From Lucifugimonas sp038150225 (lineage in GTDB: Bacteria > Chloroflexota > Dehalococcoidia > Lucifugimonadales > Lucifugimonadaceae): DNA of 45,510 nt. Below the pieces are notes generated by a model. That model was not told the DNA's origin and made no database searches. It saw only the letters and a list, made by a program, of their open reading frames with translations. The stretch covers positions 1 to 45,510 of the forward strand of contig JAYQWG010000018.1 in the NCBI GenBank assembly GCA_038150225.1. The letters are read 5' to 3'. Position 1 is the stretch's first letter, and each line of letters starts with the position of its first letter. Positions 33,830 through 42,695 of the stretch are shown here, one piece after another. The position numbers were made by a program, and so were the translations under genes.

Positions 33830-34843
33830 ATGCCCGACAAATTACGGATGGCCCAGTACGGAACCAAACACGGACACGCTGAAGGTGTTCTACGTGTGAT
33901 GCTTAACCATCCAGAGGTTGAAGTAGTTGGTGTGTACGAACCCGATGCAGCCCGTCGAAAGCAGGTCGAATCTGCGTCGAACGCATTTGGCGAAGTTCCG
34001 TTTGTCGACTCTCCATCCGAGTTTCTTAACGATCCCTCGGTAGTCGCTGTTTCGTCGGAAGGAGCGAACAAAGAAAGCCTGGGTTTCACCGAAGAAATTG
34101 TCGACGCCGGAAAGCATGCGTTCTATGACAAACCCGCCGGAGACGACTACCACCGGTTCGAGCGAATAGTAGAGAAGGCACGCAGCCAGGGCACGTTCGT
34201 CCAAATGGGCTACATGTTCCGCAAACACGATGGATTCGAGCGAATTGCCAACTGGGCACGATCCGGATTCCTGGGTCACGTGTTCCAGGTGCGAGCTCAC
34301 ATGTCGACGTGGATTCCAGAAAAAAACCCTGAAGGCATTCAGACCGGACGAGAAGGTTTGTCGCACTTCAAGGGTGGCATTATGTACGACCTTGGCGGGC
34401 ATATGCTCGATCAGGTCGTATGGTTGCTGGGCCGACCAAACAAGGTCACCAGTTATTTTCAGAACGCGGCTTCAGAAACACGTGAAATGATGGACAACAC
34501 GTTGAGCGTGTTCGAGTACACAGGAGCCATTGCGACCGTCGATATTGCTGCCTTGGAACCCCGCCCAATGGCACGCCGTTTCGAGGTGTACGGAACCGAG
34601 GGTTCGGCAATCATGGAACCGTTTGAGCCTGCTGACACGATTCGCCTCACACTTGCCAAAGCAAAAGACGGGTTTCAAGAAGGCGAAAACATCATCAAGG
34701 TCGAAGACCGACCTCGCTACGTCGACACATTTGCCGAGTTCGTTCGCAACTTAAAGGGCGAATCAGAGCCGCTTCGAACGCTCGACCACGAGCTACTGGT
34801 TCAGGAAACCCTGATGCGCGCTACCGGTGGACTGGCTGGCTAA
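33830..34843 (+). CDS. Gfo/Idh/MocA-family oxidoreductase
   Basis: 337 aa NAD(P)-dependent enzyme of the family acting on sugars and inositols. The N-terminal Rossmann domain starts with KLRMAQYGTKHGHAEG and is followed by GVYEPDAARR. The EKP-like motif is YDKPAGDD. The active-site helix GGIMYDLGGHMLDQVVWLLG carries the conserved Asp and His. The specific substrate is unknown. It is separated from trpF by 87 nt and ends convergently with the pentapeptide gene, overlapping it by 4 nt. Confidence 0.9.
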   Translation: MPDKLRMAQYGTKHGHAEGVLRVMLNHPEVEVVGVYEPDAARRKQVESASNAFGEVPFVDSPSEFLNDPSVVAVSSEGANKESLGFTEEIVDAGKHAFYDKPAGDDYHRFERIVEKARSQGTFVQMGYMFRKHDGFERIANWARSGFLGHVFQVRAHMSTWIPEKNPEGIQTGREGLSHFKGGIMYDLGGHMLDQVVWLLGRPNKVTSYFQNAASETREMMDNTLSVFEYTGAIATVDIAALEPRPMARRFEVYGTEGSAIMEPFEPADTIRLTLAKAKDGFQEGENIIKVEDRPRYVDTFAEFVRNLKGESEPLRTLDHELLVQETLMRATGGLAG

Positions 34844-35262
34844 CCCTTCGCCGGGACTTCCACACCTTCAGGCCAGGAAATCTTGAACAAGTTCGCAGCT
34901 TTGAACGTTGCGCCTTCAATCGTGCAGTCCCGTAGTACGCATCGGTACATCGCGGCGTTCGAAAAATCAGCATCCGAAAAATCTGATCCGGCACAATTCG
35001 TGCGGTGAAGCGTCGCCTTCCGTAGCGACGCCCCTGAAAAGTTAGCGCGTCGCATTCGCGCTTCGGAGAATACGGTTTCGTCCAACTTAGAGCCGGAAAA
35101 ATTTACGCCATCGAGCATGGCGCGTGAGAAGTCGAATCCAATCAGTTCACGGTTTGAAAAATCCGCGTTCCGGAGATCAAGTTGCTCGGTCGTGTTGTCA
35201 ATCTGCCACTTCTTGACCGCTTCAGGACCTGACTCAACTAATTTCGCGTGATCTGGATTCAT
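34840..35262 (-). CDS. Pentapeptide-repeat protein
   Basis: 140 aa. From about residue 28 to 128 there are tandem A(D/N)LXX-type five-residue repeats, for example LRNADFSNRELIGFDFSRAM and ANFSGASLRKATLHRTN, which should form a short right-handed quadrilateral beta-helix of about five coils. There is no signal peptide. Such proteins have many roles, including gyrase protection, and no specific function can be given. It shares a divergent 260-nt region with the glutamine synthetase gene. Confidence 0.88.
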   Translation of the reverse strand: MNPDHAKLVESGPEAVKKWQIDNTTEQLDLRNADFSNRELIGFDFSRAMLDGVNFSGSKLDETVFSEARMRRANFSGASLRKATLHRTNCAGSDFSDADFSNAAMYRCVLRDCTIEGATFKAANLFKISWPEGVEVPAKG

Positions 35263-35355
35263 GGGTTCAGTTTGGTGAGCAATGAGGCGTCAAAAGGTGA
35301 ATTCGTGTGAGATTTATATGCGATCTCTCAGATTTGTAACACTCTCACGAAAAAT

Positions 35356-35378
35356 GAAACATATTTGAAACACGTTTC
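35356..35378 (+). promoter_or_regulatory. Repeated GAAAC elements upstream of glutamine synthetase
   Basis: GAAAC at 35356 and 35367 are direct repeats with an 11-nt period, about one helical turn. The second also pairs as an inverted repeat with GTTTC at 35374-35378. They lie about 150 nt upstream of the glutamine synthetase start. The pattern resembles GAAAC half-sites recognised by GlnR-type nitrogen regulators, but this is inference. Confidence 0.35.
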
Positions 35379-35523
35379 AGATAGTTTAGTTTGCGGTCAA
35401 CTGAAATGCGCAGTTCGACCAGCGGCGCCGACGCTACGACGTTAGAATGCACGCTCGAATTTTGTAACGCACATCGGACCGATTTGGTCGAACCTAAGGG
35501 TGACAGAACGAGGTAAGTGAACG

Positions 35524-36549
35524 ATGCCCTATATAGCCGAATATATTTGGATTGACGGTACGGAGCCAACTGCAAAGCTTCGTTCCAAGGCCCAGGTACT
35601 TGCCGACGGCAAAGAGCCTGGAATTTGGGGATTCGACGGTTCATCAACGAACCAGGCAACCGGTGACCAGTCAGACGTTGTTCTGAGCCCGGTTCTCGTA
35701 ACCCCGGACCCAATTCGCAAGGGCGACAACAAGCTCGTTCTTTGCGAGACCCTTCTCACCGACATGACTCCGCACCCGAGCAACACTCGAGCAAAGTGTG
35801 CTGCATCTGCTGAGCAGTACGGAGACCTCGACACATGGTTTGGTCTTGAGCAGGAATACACCTTCTTCGAGGGAATCGCTCCTCTCGGTTGGCCAGACAA
35901 CGGCTTCCCTGCTCCTCAGGGTGGTTACTACTGTGGTGTCGGTGCTGACGAAATTTTCGGTCGAGAAGTTGTAAACGCTCACCTCGATGCTCTTATTTAC
36001 GCAGGAATCCACGTATCAGGTATCAACGCCGAAGTTATGCCTGGACAGTGGGAATTCCAGATCGGACCTGTTTCAGCGCCTCGAGTTGCCGACGAACTCT
36101 GGCTCGCACGATGGTTGCTCTACCGAATTGCCGAAGACTTCAAGGGACCTAAGGGTCTTCCGATTTCAGCAACGCTTCACCCGAAGCCAGTCCCTGGCGA
36201 CTGGAACGGTGCTGGCTGCCACACCAACTTCTCAACAACCGAAATGCGAGACTCTTTCGATGCTTGTGTTGCAGCTGCTGAGGCACTCGGTGCGGAAGGT
36301 AAGCCGGAACTGCACATCAGCAACTACGGTGTAGGCGTTGAGCAGCGACTTACTGGTGCTCACGAAACCCAGCGATACGACCAGTTCTCGTACGGTGTGT
36401 CCGACCGTGGCGCTTCGATCCGAATCCCATGGCAAGTTGAAAAGGCCGGCAAGGGTTACATCGAAGACCGACGACCAAACGCAAACTGTGACCCATACGT
36501 CACCACGCAGTTAATCATCGACACAGTCTGCTCAGCAGCAAAGTCGTAA
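35524..36549 (+). CDS. glnII: Glutamine synthetase, type II (eukaryote-like)
   Basis: 341 aa, which fits GSII (about 330-370) and not GSI (about 450-470). It makes glutamine from glutamate, ammonia and ATP in the cytoplasm. GSII signatures are AEYIWIDGTEPTAKLRSKAQ, WGFDGSSTNQATG, GLEQEYTFFEG, PGQWEFQIGP, WNGAGCHTNFST and RGASIRIPWQVEKAGKGYIEDRRPNAN. No adenylylation-type Tyr region of GSI is present. ATG at 35524, with GAGGT about 8 nt upstream. It is monocistronic with a strong terminator. Eleven of its fourteen Arg codons are CGA. Confidence 0.96.
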   Translation: MPYIAEYIWIDGTEPTAKLRSKAQVLADGKEPGIWGFDGSSTNQATGDQSDVVLSPVLVTPDPIRKGDNKLVLCETLLTDMTPHPSNTRAKCAASAEQYGDLDTWFGLEQEYTFFEGIAPLGWPDNGFPAPQGGYYCGVGADEIFGREVVNAHLDALIYAGIHVSGINAEVMPGQWEFQIGPVSAPRVADELWLARWLLYRIAEDFKGPKGLPISATLHPKPVPGDWNGAGCHTNFSTTEMRDSFDACVAAAEALGAEGKPELHISNYGVGVEQRLTGAHETQRYDQFSYGVSDRGASIRIPWQVEKAGKGYIEDRRPNANCDPYVTTQLIIDTVCSAAKS

Positions 36550-36571
36550 TCGACTCTAAATAGCGGAATCC

Positions 36572-36608
36572 AAAAGGGGATGGCGAAATGCCATCCCCTT
36601 TTCTTTTT
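36572..36608 (+). terminator. Rho-independent terminator of glnII
   Basis: A perfect 13-bp stem, AAAAGGGGATGGC/GCCATCCCCTTTT, with a GAAAT loop and a T-rich tail. Confidence 0.95.
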
Positions 36609-36688
36609 ACTGCAATATTGAGCCACATCTCGGGCAGGAAATGGATATGCTTCGCTGCCATCTCTGACGCCCGTACTAAAGAGTTCTG

Positions 36689-37957
36689 TTGATCTCAAAG
36701 ATCCGAAATATTCACTACGGTTGGTTCGTTGTACTTGGAACAGCATTCATGCTGTTCGGCGGTGCTGGATCACGTTTTTCGTTCGGGGTGTTCCTGAAAC
36801 CGGTAACCGAAGAGCAAGACTGGAGTCGAGCTTCGATGGCGGGAGCGCTCGCAATTGCGGGACTTTCGACCGGGTTGCTTCGTCCAGTTGCAGGGTGGTT
36901 GGCCGATCGTTACGACCCCAAGCTGGTAGCTGCGAGCGGAGTTGTTATCGGTGGACTCGCATTAATAGCGATGTCGACAGTTAAGGAACTCTGGCACCTG
37001 TATGCTCTGTTCACAGTCATGGGGTTGGGGTTCACGCTATCGTCTCCGGCAGCCGTTGCCAAAATCGTTGGAGCGTGGTTCACCCGTAGACGTGCGCTGG
37101 CGATGTCGGTTGCAGGTACAGGCTCGGCAGCCGGTGAAACGGCTCTTGTGCCGGTTGCCGCAGTTGCGGTCGCTTACATCGGATGGCGAGAGGGTTACAT
37201 CGTACTTGGGGTGATCCTGCTCGCAATCATCCTGCCACTGGTGCTGCTGTTACTGAAATCACGTCCTGGACCTGGTGAGCATGCCGACGATCCCGATGGA
37301 ACAGGCGTCGATGATGAACGGTACGACCCTGCGACCGACCCGAACGTAGGCATGTCGCTCGGACAGGCCTGTAGAACTGGATTGTTCTGGCGACTTACGG
37401 TCGGCTTCTTCATATGAGGCTACACAATGGGCTTCGTGAATGCCCACTTCATTGCCTATACGACGGACTTAGGAGCAACCGCAGTTCAAGGCGCCATCGG
37501 ACTTGCGTCGGTGGGTATTGCAGGACTAGCGGGTGGGCTTTCGTTCGGTTATCTCGCTGACAGGTTCGGACGACGGCCACTTCTCGTAATTGCGTACTTC
37601 GTAAGAGGTTCTGGTTACGTTTTCCTCTTGATAGCTAACAGCTTGCCGATGGCAATTCTTGGCGTAGTCGTAATCGGAAGTTCCTGGACTTCCGTTATCT
37701 CACTTACCGGCACTGTTACGTCAGACGAATACGGATTGAGGCGACTGGGCACAATCTACGGAACGATGTTCGCCGTAATGCCGTTCGGGGCGTCAAGTGC
37801 AGTTTGGCTTGCGGGTCAGTTGTACGACACCTACGGCAACTACGACATGGCACTGTGGATCAGCCTGGGGATGGGCTGGTTCGCCGCATTCGCCGTCGCA
37901 CTCCCTAGCACCGGTCTAGCGAAGAAGATCTGGCCTCAATTCGCCCAGACCGAGTGA
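36689..37957 (+). pseudogene. MFS transporter interrupted by an in-frame TGA
   Basis: A 422-residue major-facilitator protein of the monocarboxylate/oxalate-type group, from a TTG at 36689 with AAAGAG just upstream. The first six helices (IHYGWFVVLGTAFMLFGG onward, GWLADRYDPK as motif A) and an acidic central loop are intact. At codon 243 (37415-37417) a TGA interrupts LTVGFFI-stop-GYTMGFVNAHF. The same frame then gives helices 7-12, including GYLADRFGRRPLL. Relatives often have Cys or Gly at this position. Either the gene is broken by one substitution, or the base is an assembly error. Independent expression of the second half from the ATG at 37427 is unlikely. Confidence 0.85.
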
Positions 37958-37972
37958 GTGACTCAGTCACAC

Positions 37973-38001
37973 TTGACCCTTCGACAAGCTCAGGATGAAG
38001 G
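37973..38001. repeat. Intergenic repeat, copy 2
   Basis: The reverse complement of this 29-nt stretch matches 22825-22853 at 27 of 29 positions. Like copy 1 it is between convergent genes (MFS and methyltransferase). The following bases (around 38013-38045) contain a second, looser TCATCT..GAGCG..GGAGGGACC motif of the same style. Confidence 0.7.
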
Positions 38002-38056
38002 AAATCCATACTTGTCATCTCGAGCGTACGCGGTGGAGGGACCTTCACAAAGCCGA

Positions 38057-38697
38057 CTAAATCCAGCGCCTAACCGTCGACCGATAAGCTGCGTACACCT
38101 CGCCGAACAGTGACTGTAAATACACCTCTTCNNNNNNNNNNNNNNNNNNNNNNNNNNNNNNNNNNNNNNNNNNNNNNNNNNNNNNNNNNNNNNNNNNNNN
38201 NNNNNNNNNNNNNNNNNNNNNNNNNNNNNNNTCGACCGATAAGCTGCGTACACCTCGCCGAACAGTGACTGTAAATACACCTCTTCTCGCTTGATCACGA
38301 GGAAGTGGATCGCAACGGCACCACCGGCTGATCCAACAAGCGGGGCAACCGAGTTCAATGCGAAAGAAATACCAAGACCAATCAGTACAAACCCAAGATA
38401 AATCGGGTTTCGTGAAATTCTGAATGGGCCAGTGTCGACGATTCGATTTGTAGGTTTGTGAGGCTCCGGGTGTTCACCTCGCCTCATCATTTCGAACACG
38501 GTCCAACTTGCCACTAGCACGCCGTCTATCAGCAGAACCAGACCGAGTACGAGGGCAAACGTGCCCGGCAGGATCGCCTGCTCCCACAGCAAAAAGTGAA
38601 CTGCTGCGCCAACTCCGAACGGAATTCCGAAGATTATCGGCGGATAAGTTGGAAGTTTTAGTCGAACCTGCGGTTCTTCATCATTTCCAGTGTTCAT
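38057..38697 (-). CDS. Isoprenylcysteine/PEMT-type membrane methyltransferase, split by a spurious gap
   Basis: About 161 aa once the assembly artefact is removed. It has four or five membrane helices and the family core GPFRISRNPIYLGFVLIG, followed by KREEVYLQSLFG-EVYAAY, which holds the SAM-binding and catalytic region of ICMT/PEMT-like methyltransferases. The 55 nt at 38077-38131 and 38232-38286 are identical; collapsing one copy with the 100 N yields a natural C-terminus, AYRSTVRRWI, ending in TAG at 38057. Its 5' end overlaps the FAD oxidoreductase stop by 17 nt. Confidence 0.85.
38077..38286. repeat. 55-bp direct repeat around a 100-N spacer (assembly artefact)
   Basis: Positions 38077-38131 and 38232-38286 are identical over 55 nt and flank exactly 100 N. 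A 55-nt overlap equals a common assembler k-mer size, so the two contigs very probably abut and the gap is false. Confidence 0.9.
38132..38231. other. Spurious 100-N gap
   Basis: Placeholder spacer inside the methyltransferase gene, bordered by identical 55-nt sequences. It probably represents no missing DNA. Confidence 0.9.
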
Positions 38698-40060
38698 CCC
38701 CAGCCTCGTGTGCGAGCTGCTCGTAAGGCAAACCTTCCAGCGCAGACGCTGGATCGAGAATCACATCGGCCTCAAGCAACCTAGATTGAAGGTCACTGAT
38801 CGAAACGCCGCGACTGTCGGTGTTGGACTCCAGAGCCAACGCTGCCGCTGTTCCAGCGGCTTGTCCCATTCCCATAGCGTTCGCCGTGACTCTGCTCGAT
38901 GCCAGCGCTTCGGATGTCGCCGAGTGACATCGTCCTGCAACCCACAAATTCTCCATCCCTTGTGGGAGGAGCGTTCGATACGAAATGTCGTATGGCGGAA
39001 CGATCGGCATGTTGTGATAACCAGCTTCCTTTTCAGGGTGCTTATCTATACGCCACGCTCCAAGAACGACCACATCGTCTTGTCGTTTTGCGGTGAGAAT
39101 GTCATCGCCTGTCAGCATGTAGTCACCAACAATCCGGCGTGACTCCCGTGACCCCGCGGTTGGTCCACTGGTAAAGAAATACGCGTCCTTGAATTCAGGG
39201 AGAGCTTCTTTCCATAGATTGAACATCTTCCAGGCGTCACTGCGACCCTGGATTTCAGCATTAGTCCAATCCTCTGGATTTGTGGCGTCACCCGGGGTAC
39301 GAATTACGTTGAAGTAGATGTCACGACCTGAGAATGTCGCAGGCCACGGTCCCCCATAAAGACCAATCTTGCCTTCAGCACGAGCTTTCTCAAGGACTGC
39401 AGCACACTTTCGGCGTAGTTCAAACGTGAGCTCCACAAACCCGATTCGGAAGTGAAGGCTCATGGGCTGAAGAGAGTCGGCTTTTTCATACGGGGATCCC
39501 GCCCACGCAGCTACGTCAGCATCGCCGGTCGCATCAATCACATACTTTGGCTTAACCGCCACCAGACCGTCTTTGTTCGACACGATCACGGTGTCGACGC
39601 GGCCTCCACTGGTAATCACGTCCGAAACCTGTGAATGAAAAAGTGGTTTCACACCCGACTCAACCAGAATGTCGTCAGACGCTTTTTTGAAGAGCTCTGG
39701 ATCGGTTCTCGGGATCACACGATCGGGGTGCTTTTCAACCTCAGTGAAATCACCGTTCACGTTGTACGAAAGATTTGGTGCTTCTCCGGGTCTGACCACG
39801 CCCATACGTTCGAGCATTTCGAACACGAGTCCGCCGACAACTGGCTTCCCGGTTCCCTCGTAAACGAAACCATCAAATGCTGACCCAATTATGTTGGTGA
39901 AGAATCCACCGGCGAATCCCATTCGGTCGACCGCCATGACCGATGCACCATTCCGTGCGGCGGCAACAGCGGCACCGATTCCGGCAAGCCCAGTACCGCA
40001 GACCAGCACGTCGGGTTCAGCGGCGACTGGAAGCGATTTTGAGAACTGGACCGTGGACAT
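38681..40060 (-). CDS. FAD-dependent oxidoreductase (FAD_oxidored family)
   Basis: 459 aa from the ATG at 40060. The N-terminal dinucleotide fold is DVLVCGTGLAGIGAAVAAARNG, then DRMGFAGGFFTN. Further on are KYVIDATGDADVAAWAG and the C-terminal LWVAGRCHSATSEALASSRV plus AMGMGQAAGTAAALAL, which together mark the PF12831-type flavoproteins. Some relatives act on xanthan-like or hydroxylated compounds, but the substrate is unknown. The start is 4 nt downstream of the aminopeptidase stop; an in-frame ATG at 40117 would overlap that gene. Confidence 0.92.
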   Translation of the reverse strand: MSTVQFSKSLPVAAEPDVLVCGTGLAGIGAAVAAARNGASVMAVDRMGFAGGFFTNIIGSAFDGFVYEGTGKPVVGGLVFEMLERMGVVRPGEAPNLSYNVNGDFTEVEKHPDRVIPRTDPELFKKASDDILVESGVKPLFHSQVSDVITSGGRVDTVIVSNKDGLVAVKPKYVIDATGDADVAAWAGSPYEKADSLQPMSLHFRIGFVELTFELRRKCAAVLEKARAEGKIGLYGGPWPATFSGRDIYFNVIRTPGDATNPEDWTNAEIQGRSDAWKMFNLWKEALPEFKDAYFFTSGPTAGSRESRRIVGDYMLTGDDILTAKRQDDVVVLGAWRIDKHPEKEAGYHNMPIVPPYDISYRTLLPQGMENLWVAGRCHSATSEALASSRVTANAMGMGQAAGTAAALALESNTDSRGVSISDLQSRLLEADVILDPASALEGLPYEQLAHEAGDEHWK

Positions 40061-40064
40061 GCGA

Positions 40065-42635
40065 TTAGTTGGTAAGGGACTGTGCGAACGAATCAGCTTC
40101 ACGATCTCGAAGCGCAACGTTGACCTGGAGCTTCTCTAGGGTTTGCTGAAGCGTTAGCTGCCCTTGAGGGACCTCATGGTCTTCAAAGAACGCAAGAACA
40201 TCAGCAGCTTGGTCGGACTTGCTCAAAGCAGTTATGCCCGAAAGCATTCGCACAATTGAGTTCGACGGGAACGCCTCATTGATCTTGTCCCAGTTGTTTT
40301 TTACGAACTCCCATGCCAGATGACCCTGGTCGCGGTTTCGTAAGCAAACTGCGAGCAAGTACGGTGCGTCCTGTGTTCGCACTCGACCATCAAGAGTCAT
40401 TTCCAGGGTTTTACGCATTTCTGCTTCGCCCGGGAACGCAGCGAGTGCCGATTGGTAGCGGCGCTCCTCCTGTGGAGTTGCCGGATTCTGGTTCTTCTCG
40501 ACGAACACCTCGTATTCCGAGGCTCCACCTCTAGAAGCAACAACGCCCGTCACGGCAGCGGCAATGTTTGGCTCGACTGAACCTGAATCGTTCAGGTATG
40601 AGTCGTGCAAATCGGAAGCGTTCTTCTGGGCAAGTTCATCGTCACCGACGTTCGCAAGCAATCGAATGAACAATCCACGAAGTTCTCGGTCACGTGAGGA
40701 ATCAGAATCGTTCGGCTCCCAACCAAGTCGGTCGAGGGCAGGCTGACCAAGGTCTCGGATCAAAGCCCGGTACTGTTCCCTGTCTTCGCCCTCAACAAGC
40801 TTGTCGAGGGAAGCGAGGCAGCCCGATAGAACCGTCCAAACATCGAGATCAGTTTCGCCCTGGAATGCTCGGGCGAAATTCAGGAACTCAACGGCTGAAG
40901 TTCGACCGGCAAGGACTGAAGACCAGGTGTCGTCAACGAGCCCGTATCGCTCGATAGATGTCAGGTGTTCGAACATGTTGTCGGTGAGACTGCTCAGCGC
41001 TTCTGTCGAGTAGCGTGCCCTGAAGAAACCACTGCCACCAGCGTTCACGGCAACCCAGTCAGCGCTGCTGTCGAGTTTCACTTCGGAAGTTTTCTCTTCG
41101 AGTAGGTGCCGGATTTCGGTCACGCTTGATCCCGAGCCTACTTTGAGAACGACTGGAACTGACCAAGTCGTTTCGTCAACAGTTTCTGGCTCGGTATACA
41201 TGAACCGGTCTTGTTCGAGAGTCACCGTCGATCCGTCGTCTGAAACCGACGCACTCACCATCGGGTAACCGCGCTGGAAAATCCAGCTGTCCATGATTCG
41301 TCGAGCTGGCTGTTGGGTAACGTGCTCTATAGCGTCCCAGAGATCGTTGGTCTCTGTGTTCTTGTACTGGTGCTTATTGAGATAGAACCGTATTCCGTCC
41401 CGGAACTCTTCCTCGCCAAGGTACTGCTCCAACATTCGTAGAACAGATCCACCTTTTTCGTAGGTAAGCAGGTCGAACATACCTTCAGCGTCTACAGGTG
41501 AGAGAACTTCGAACTCAATCGGGCGAGTATTGGCGAGAGAGTCGACGTCAAACGCCATTGATCGCTCAAGGCTGAACTGGTTCCAGCGTCCCCAATCAGC
41601 ATTGAAGTGGTCTGAACACATCGTTGCCATGAATGTGGCAAATGCTTCGTTAAGCCAAATACCGTTCCACCACTCCATCGTCACTAGATCACCAAACCAC
41701 ATATGTGCGATTTCGTGAGCGATAACGTCAGCAACTCTGAGGAGCTCAGGTTCGGTTGATCGGTCTTTGTCGACGAGAAGTAGAACCTCTCGGTACGTAA
41801 TACATCCGAGGTTCTCCATTGCGCCGAACGCGAAGTCAGGAACCGCAACCATGTCGAGTTTCTGACCCGGATATGGAATTCCGTAGTAGTCGGAGAAAAA
41901 CTTGAGTGCGAACGCTCCTGCTTCGAGGGCGTAGTCGGTGAGATGCCCTTTACCAATCGGGTGGACGATTCGTAAAGGAACACCATCCACATCTACCGGA
42001 GCGGTAGCTTCAAACGGTCCGACTATGAAAGCAACGAGATAAGTCGACATGACCATCGTGTCTTCAAACACTATCTTCCTTCGACCGTCACCTAGATTTT
42101 CGTCAGAAAGGGTTGGACCGTTTGAAACTGCAAACTGGTCTTCCGGAACCACGAGTGTCACGCCGTACGAAGCTTTGAAAGCTGGTTCGTCAAAACACGG
42201 AAATGCTCGGCGAGCGTGTGTGCTTTCAAACTGAGTAGTTGCGATTGTGTGAGATACACCGTCGTCATCGGTGAACGTTGAACGGTAGAAACCGTGCAAC
42301 TGGTCGTTCAGGATGCCTGTGAACACGGCGTTTAGAGTGTACGGACCAGCAGGAAGATCGGAGCCGAAACTAATCGTTGCTCGCTCCATGTCTTCGTCAT
42401 GCTCGACGTTCGACGCTTCGATTTTCGAACCTACGCCGTCCTGCACCCACGCAGAAGAAATTTCCAGGTCGGCTGAATTGATCTGGATGTTGTCAGTTGA
42501 CTGACCAATCTCAACTTCGATCTCAACAGTCCCGGAAAATGTGAATTTTTCGAGGTCAGGTTCAAGTGAAATTCTGTAGTGCGACGGAACTACAAAGGAC
42601 GGTAGTCGATGTGGATTGCTCGAAGCGTCTGGCAA
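40065..42635 (-). CDS. pepN: Aminopeptidase N (M1 family)
   Basis: 856 aa M1 zinc aminopeptidase, which removes N-terminal residues from peptides. The substrate motif GAMEN is in FGAMENLGCITYRE. The zinc site is HEIAH plus the Glu of WLNEAFA 18 residues on. The transition-state Tyr should be in LLTYEKGGSVLRML. An ERAP1-like C-terminal domain follows. The N-terminus lacks a signal peptide, so it is probably cytoplasmic. The start is a TTG at 42635, with GGAG 7 nt before it. Confidence 0.95.
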   Translation of the reverse strand: MPDASSNPHRLPSFVVPSHYRISLEPDLEKFTFSGTVEIEVEIGQSTDNIQINSADLEISSAWVQDGVGSKIEASNVEHDEDMERATISFGSDLPAGPYTLNAVFTGILNDQLHGFYRSTFTDDDGVSHTIATTQFESTHARRAFPCFDEPAFKASYGVTLVVPEDQFAVSNGPTLSDENLGDGRRKIVFEDTMVMSTYLVAFIVGPFEATAPVDVDGVPLRIVHPIGKGHLTDYALEAGAFALKFFSDYYGIPYPGQKLDMVAVPDFAFGAMENLGCITYREVLLLVDKDRSTEPELLRVADVIAHEIAHMWFGDLVTMEWWNGIWLNEAFATFMATMCSDHFNADWGRWNQFSLERSMAFDVDSLANTRPIEFEVLSPVDAEGMFDLLTYEKGGSVLRMLEQYLGEEEFRDGIRFYLNKHQYKNTETNDLWDAIEHVTQQPARRIMDSWIFQRGYPMVSASVSDDGSTVTLEQDRFMYTEPETVDETTWSVPVVLKVGSGSSVTEIRHLLEEKTSEVKLDSSADWVAVNAGGSGFFRARYSTEALSSLTDNMFEHLTSIERYGLVDDTWSSVLAGRTSAVEFLNFARAFQGETDLDVWTVLSGCLASLDKLVEGEDREQYRALIRDLGQPALDRLGWEPNDSDSSRDRELRGLFIRLLANVGDDELAQKNASDLHDSYLNDSGSVEPNIAAAVTGVVASRGGASEYEVFVEKNQNPATPQEERRYQSALAAFPGEAEMRKTLEMTLDGRVRTQDAPYLLAVCLRNRDQGHLAWEFVKNNWDKINEAFPSNSIVRMLSGITALSKSDQAADVLAFFEDHEVPQGQLTLQQTLEKLQVNVALRDREADSFAQSLTN

Positions 42636-42695
42636 AGTGAAACTCCAGTTCAGAAAAACGTATCAACCGAGCGTACCGCGACGCCGAATAACTCG

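Noticed and set aside
34840..35262. Pentapeptide protein as a quinolone-resistance determinant
   Set aside because: It is short and lacks any specific sign of a Qnr-type protein; the repeat fold alone does not show that function.
36689..37417. UGA as a reassigned sense codon in this genome
   Set aside because: TGA ends many intact genes at the right place (moaC, rnhA, ctaG, trpE copy 1, trpF), so the standard code applies.
38077..38286. 55-bp direct repeat as an attachment site or target duplication
   Set aside because: It flanks an N spacer exactly, and its length equals a common k-mer, so it is an assembly product.
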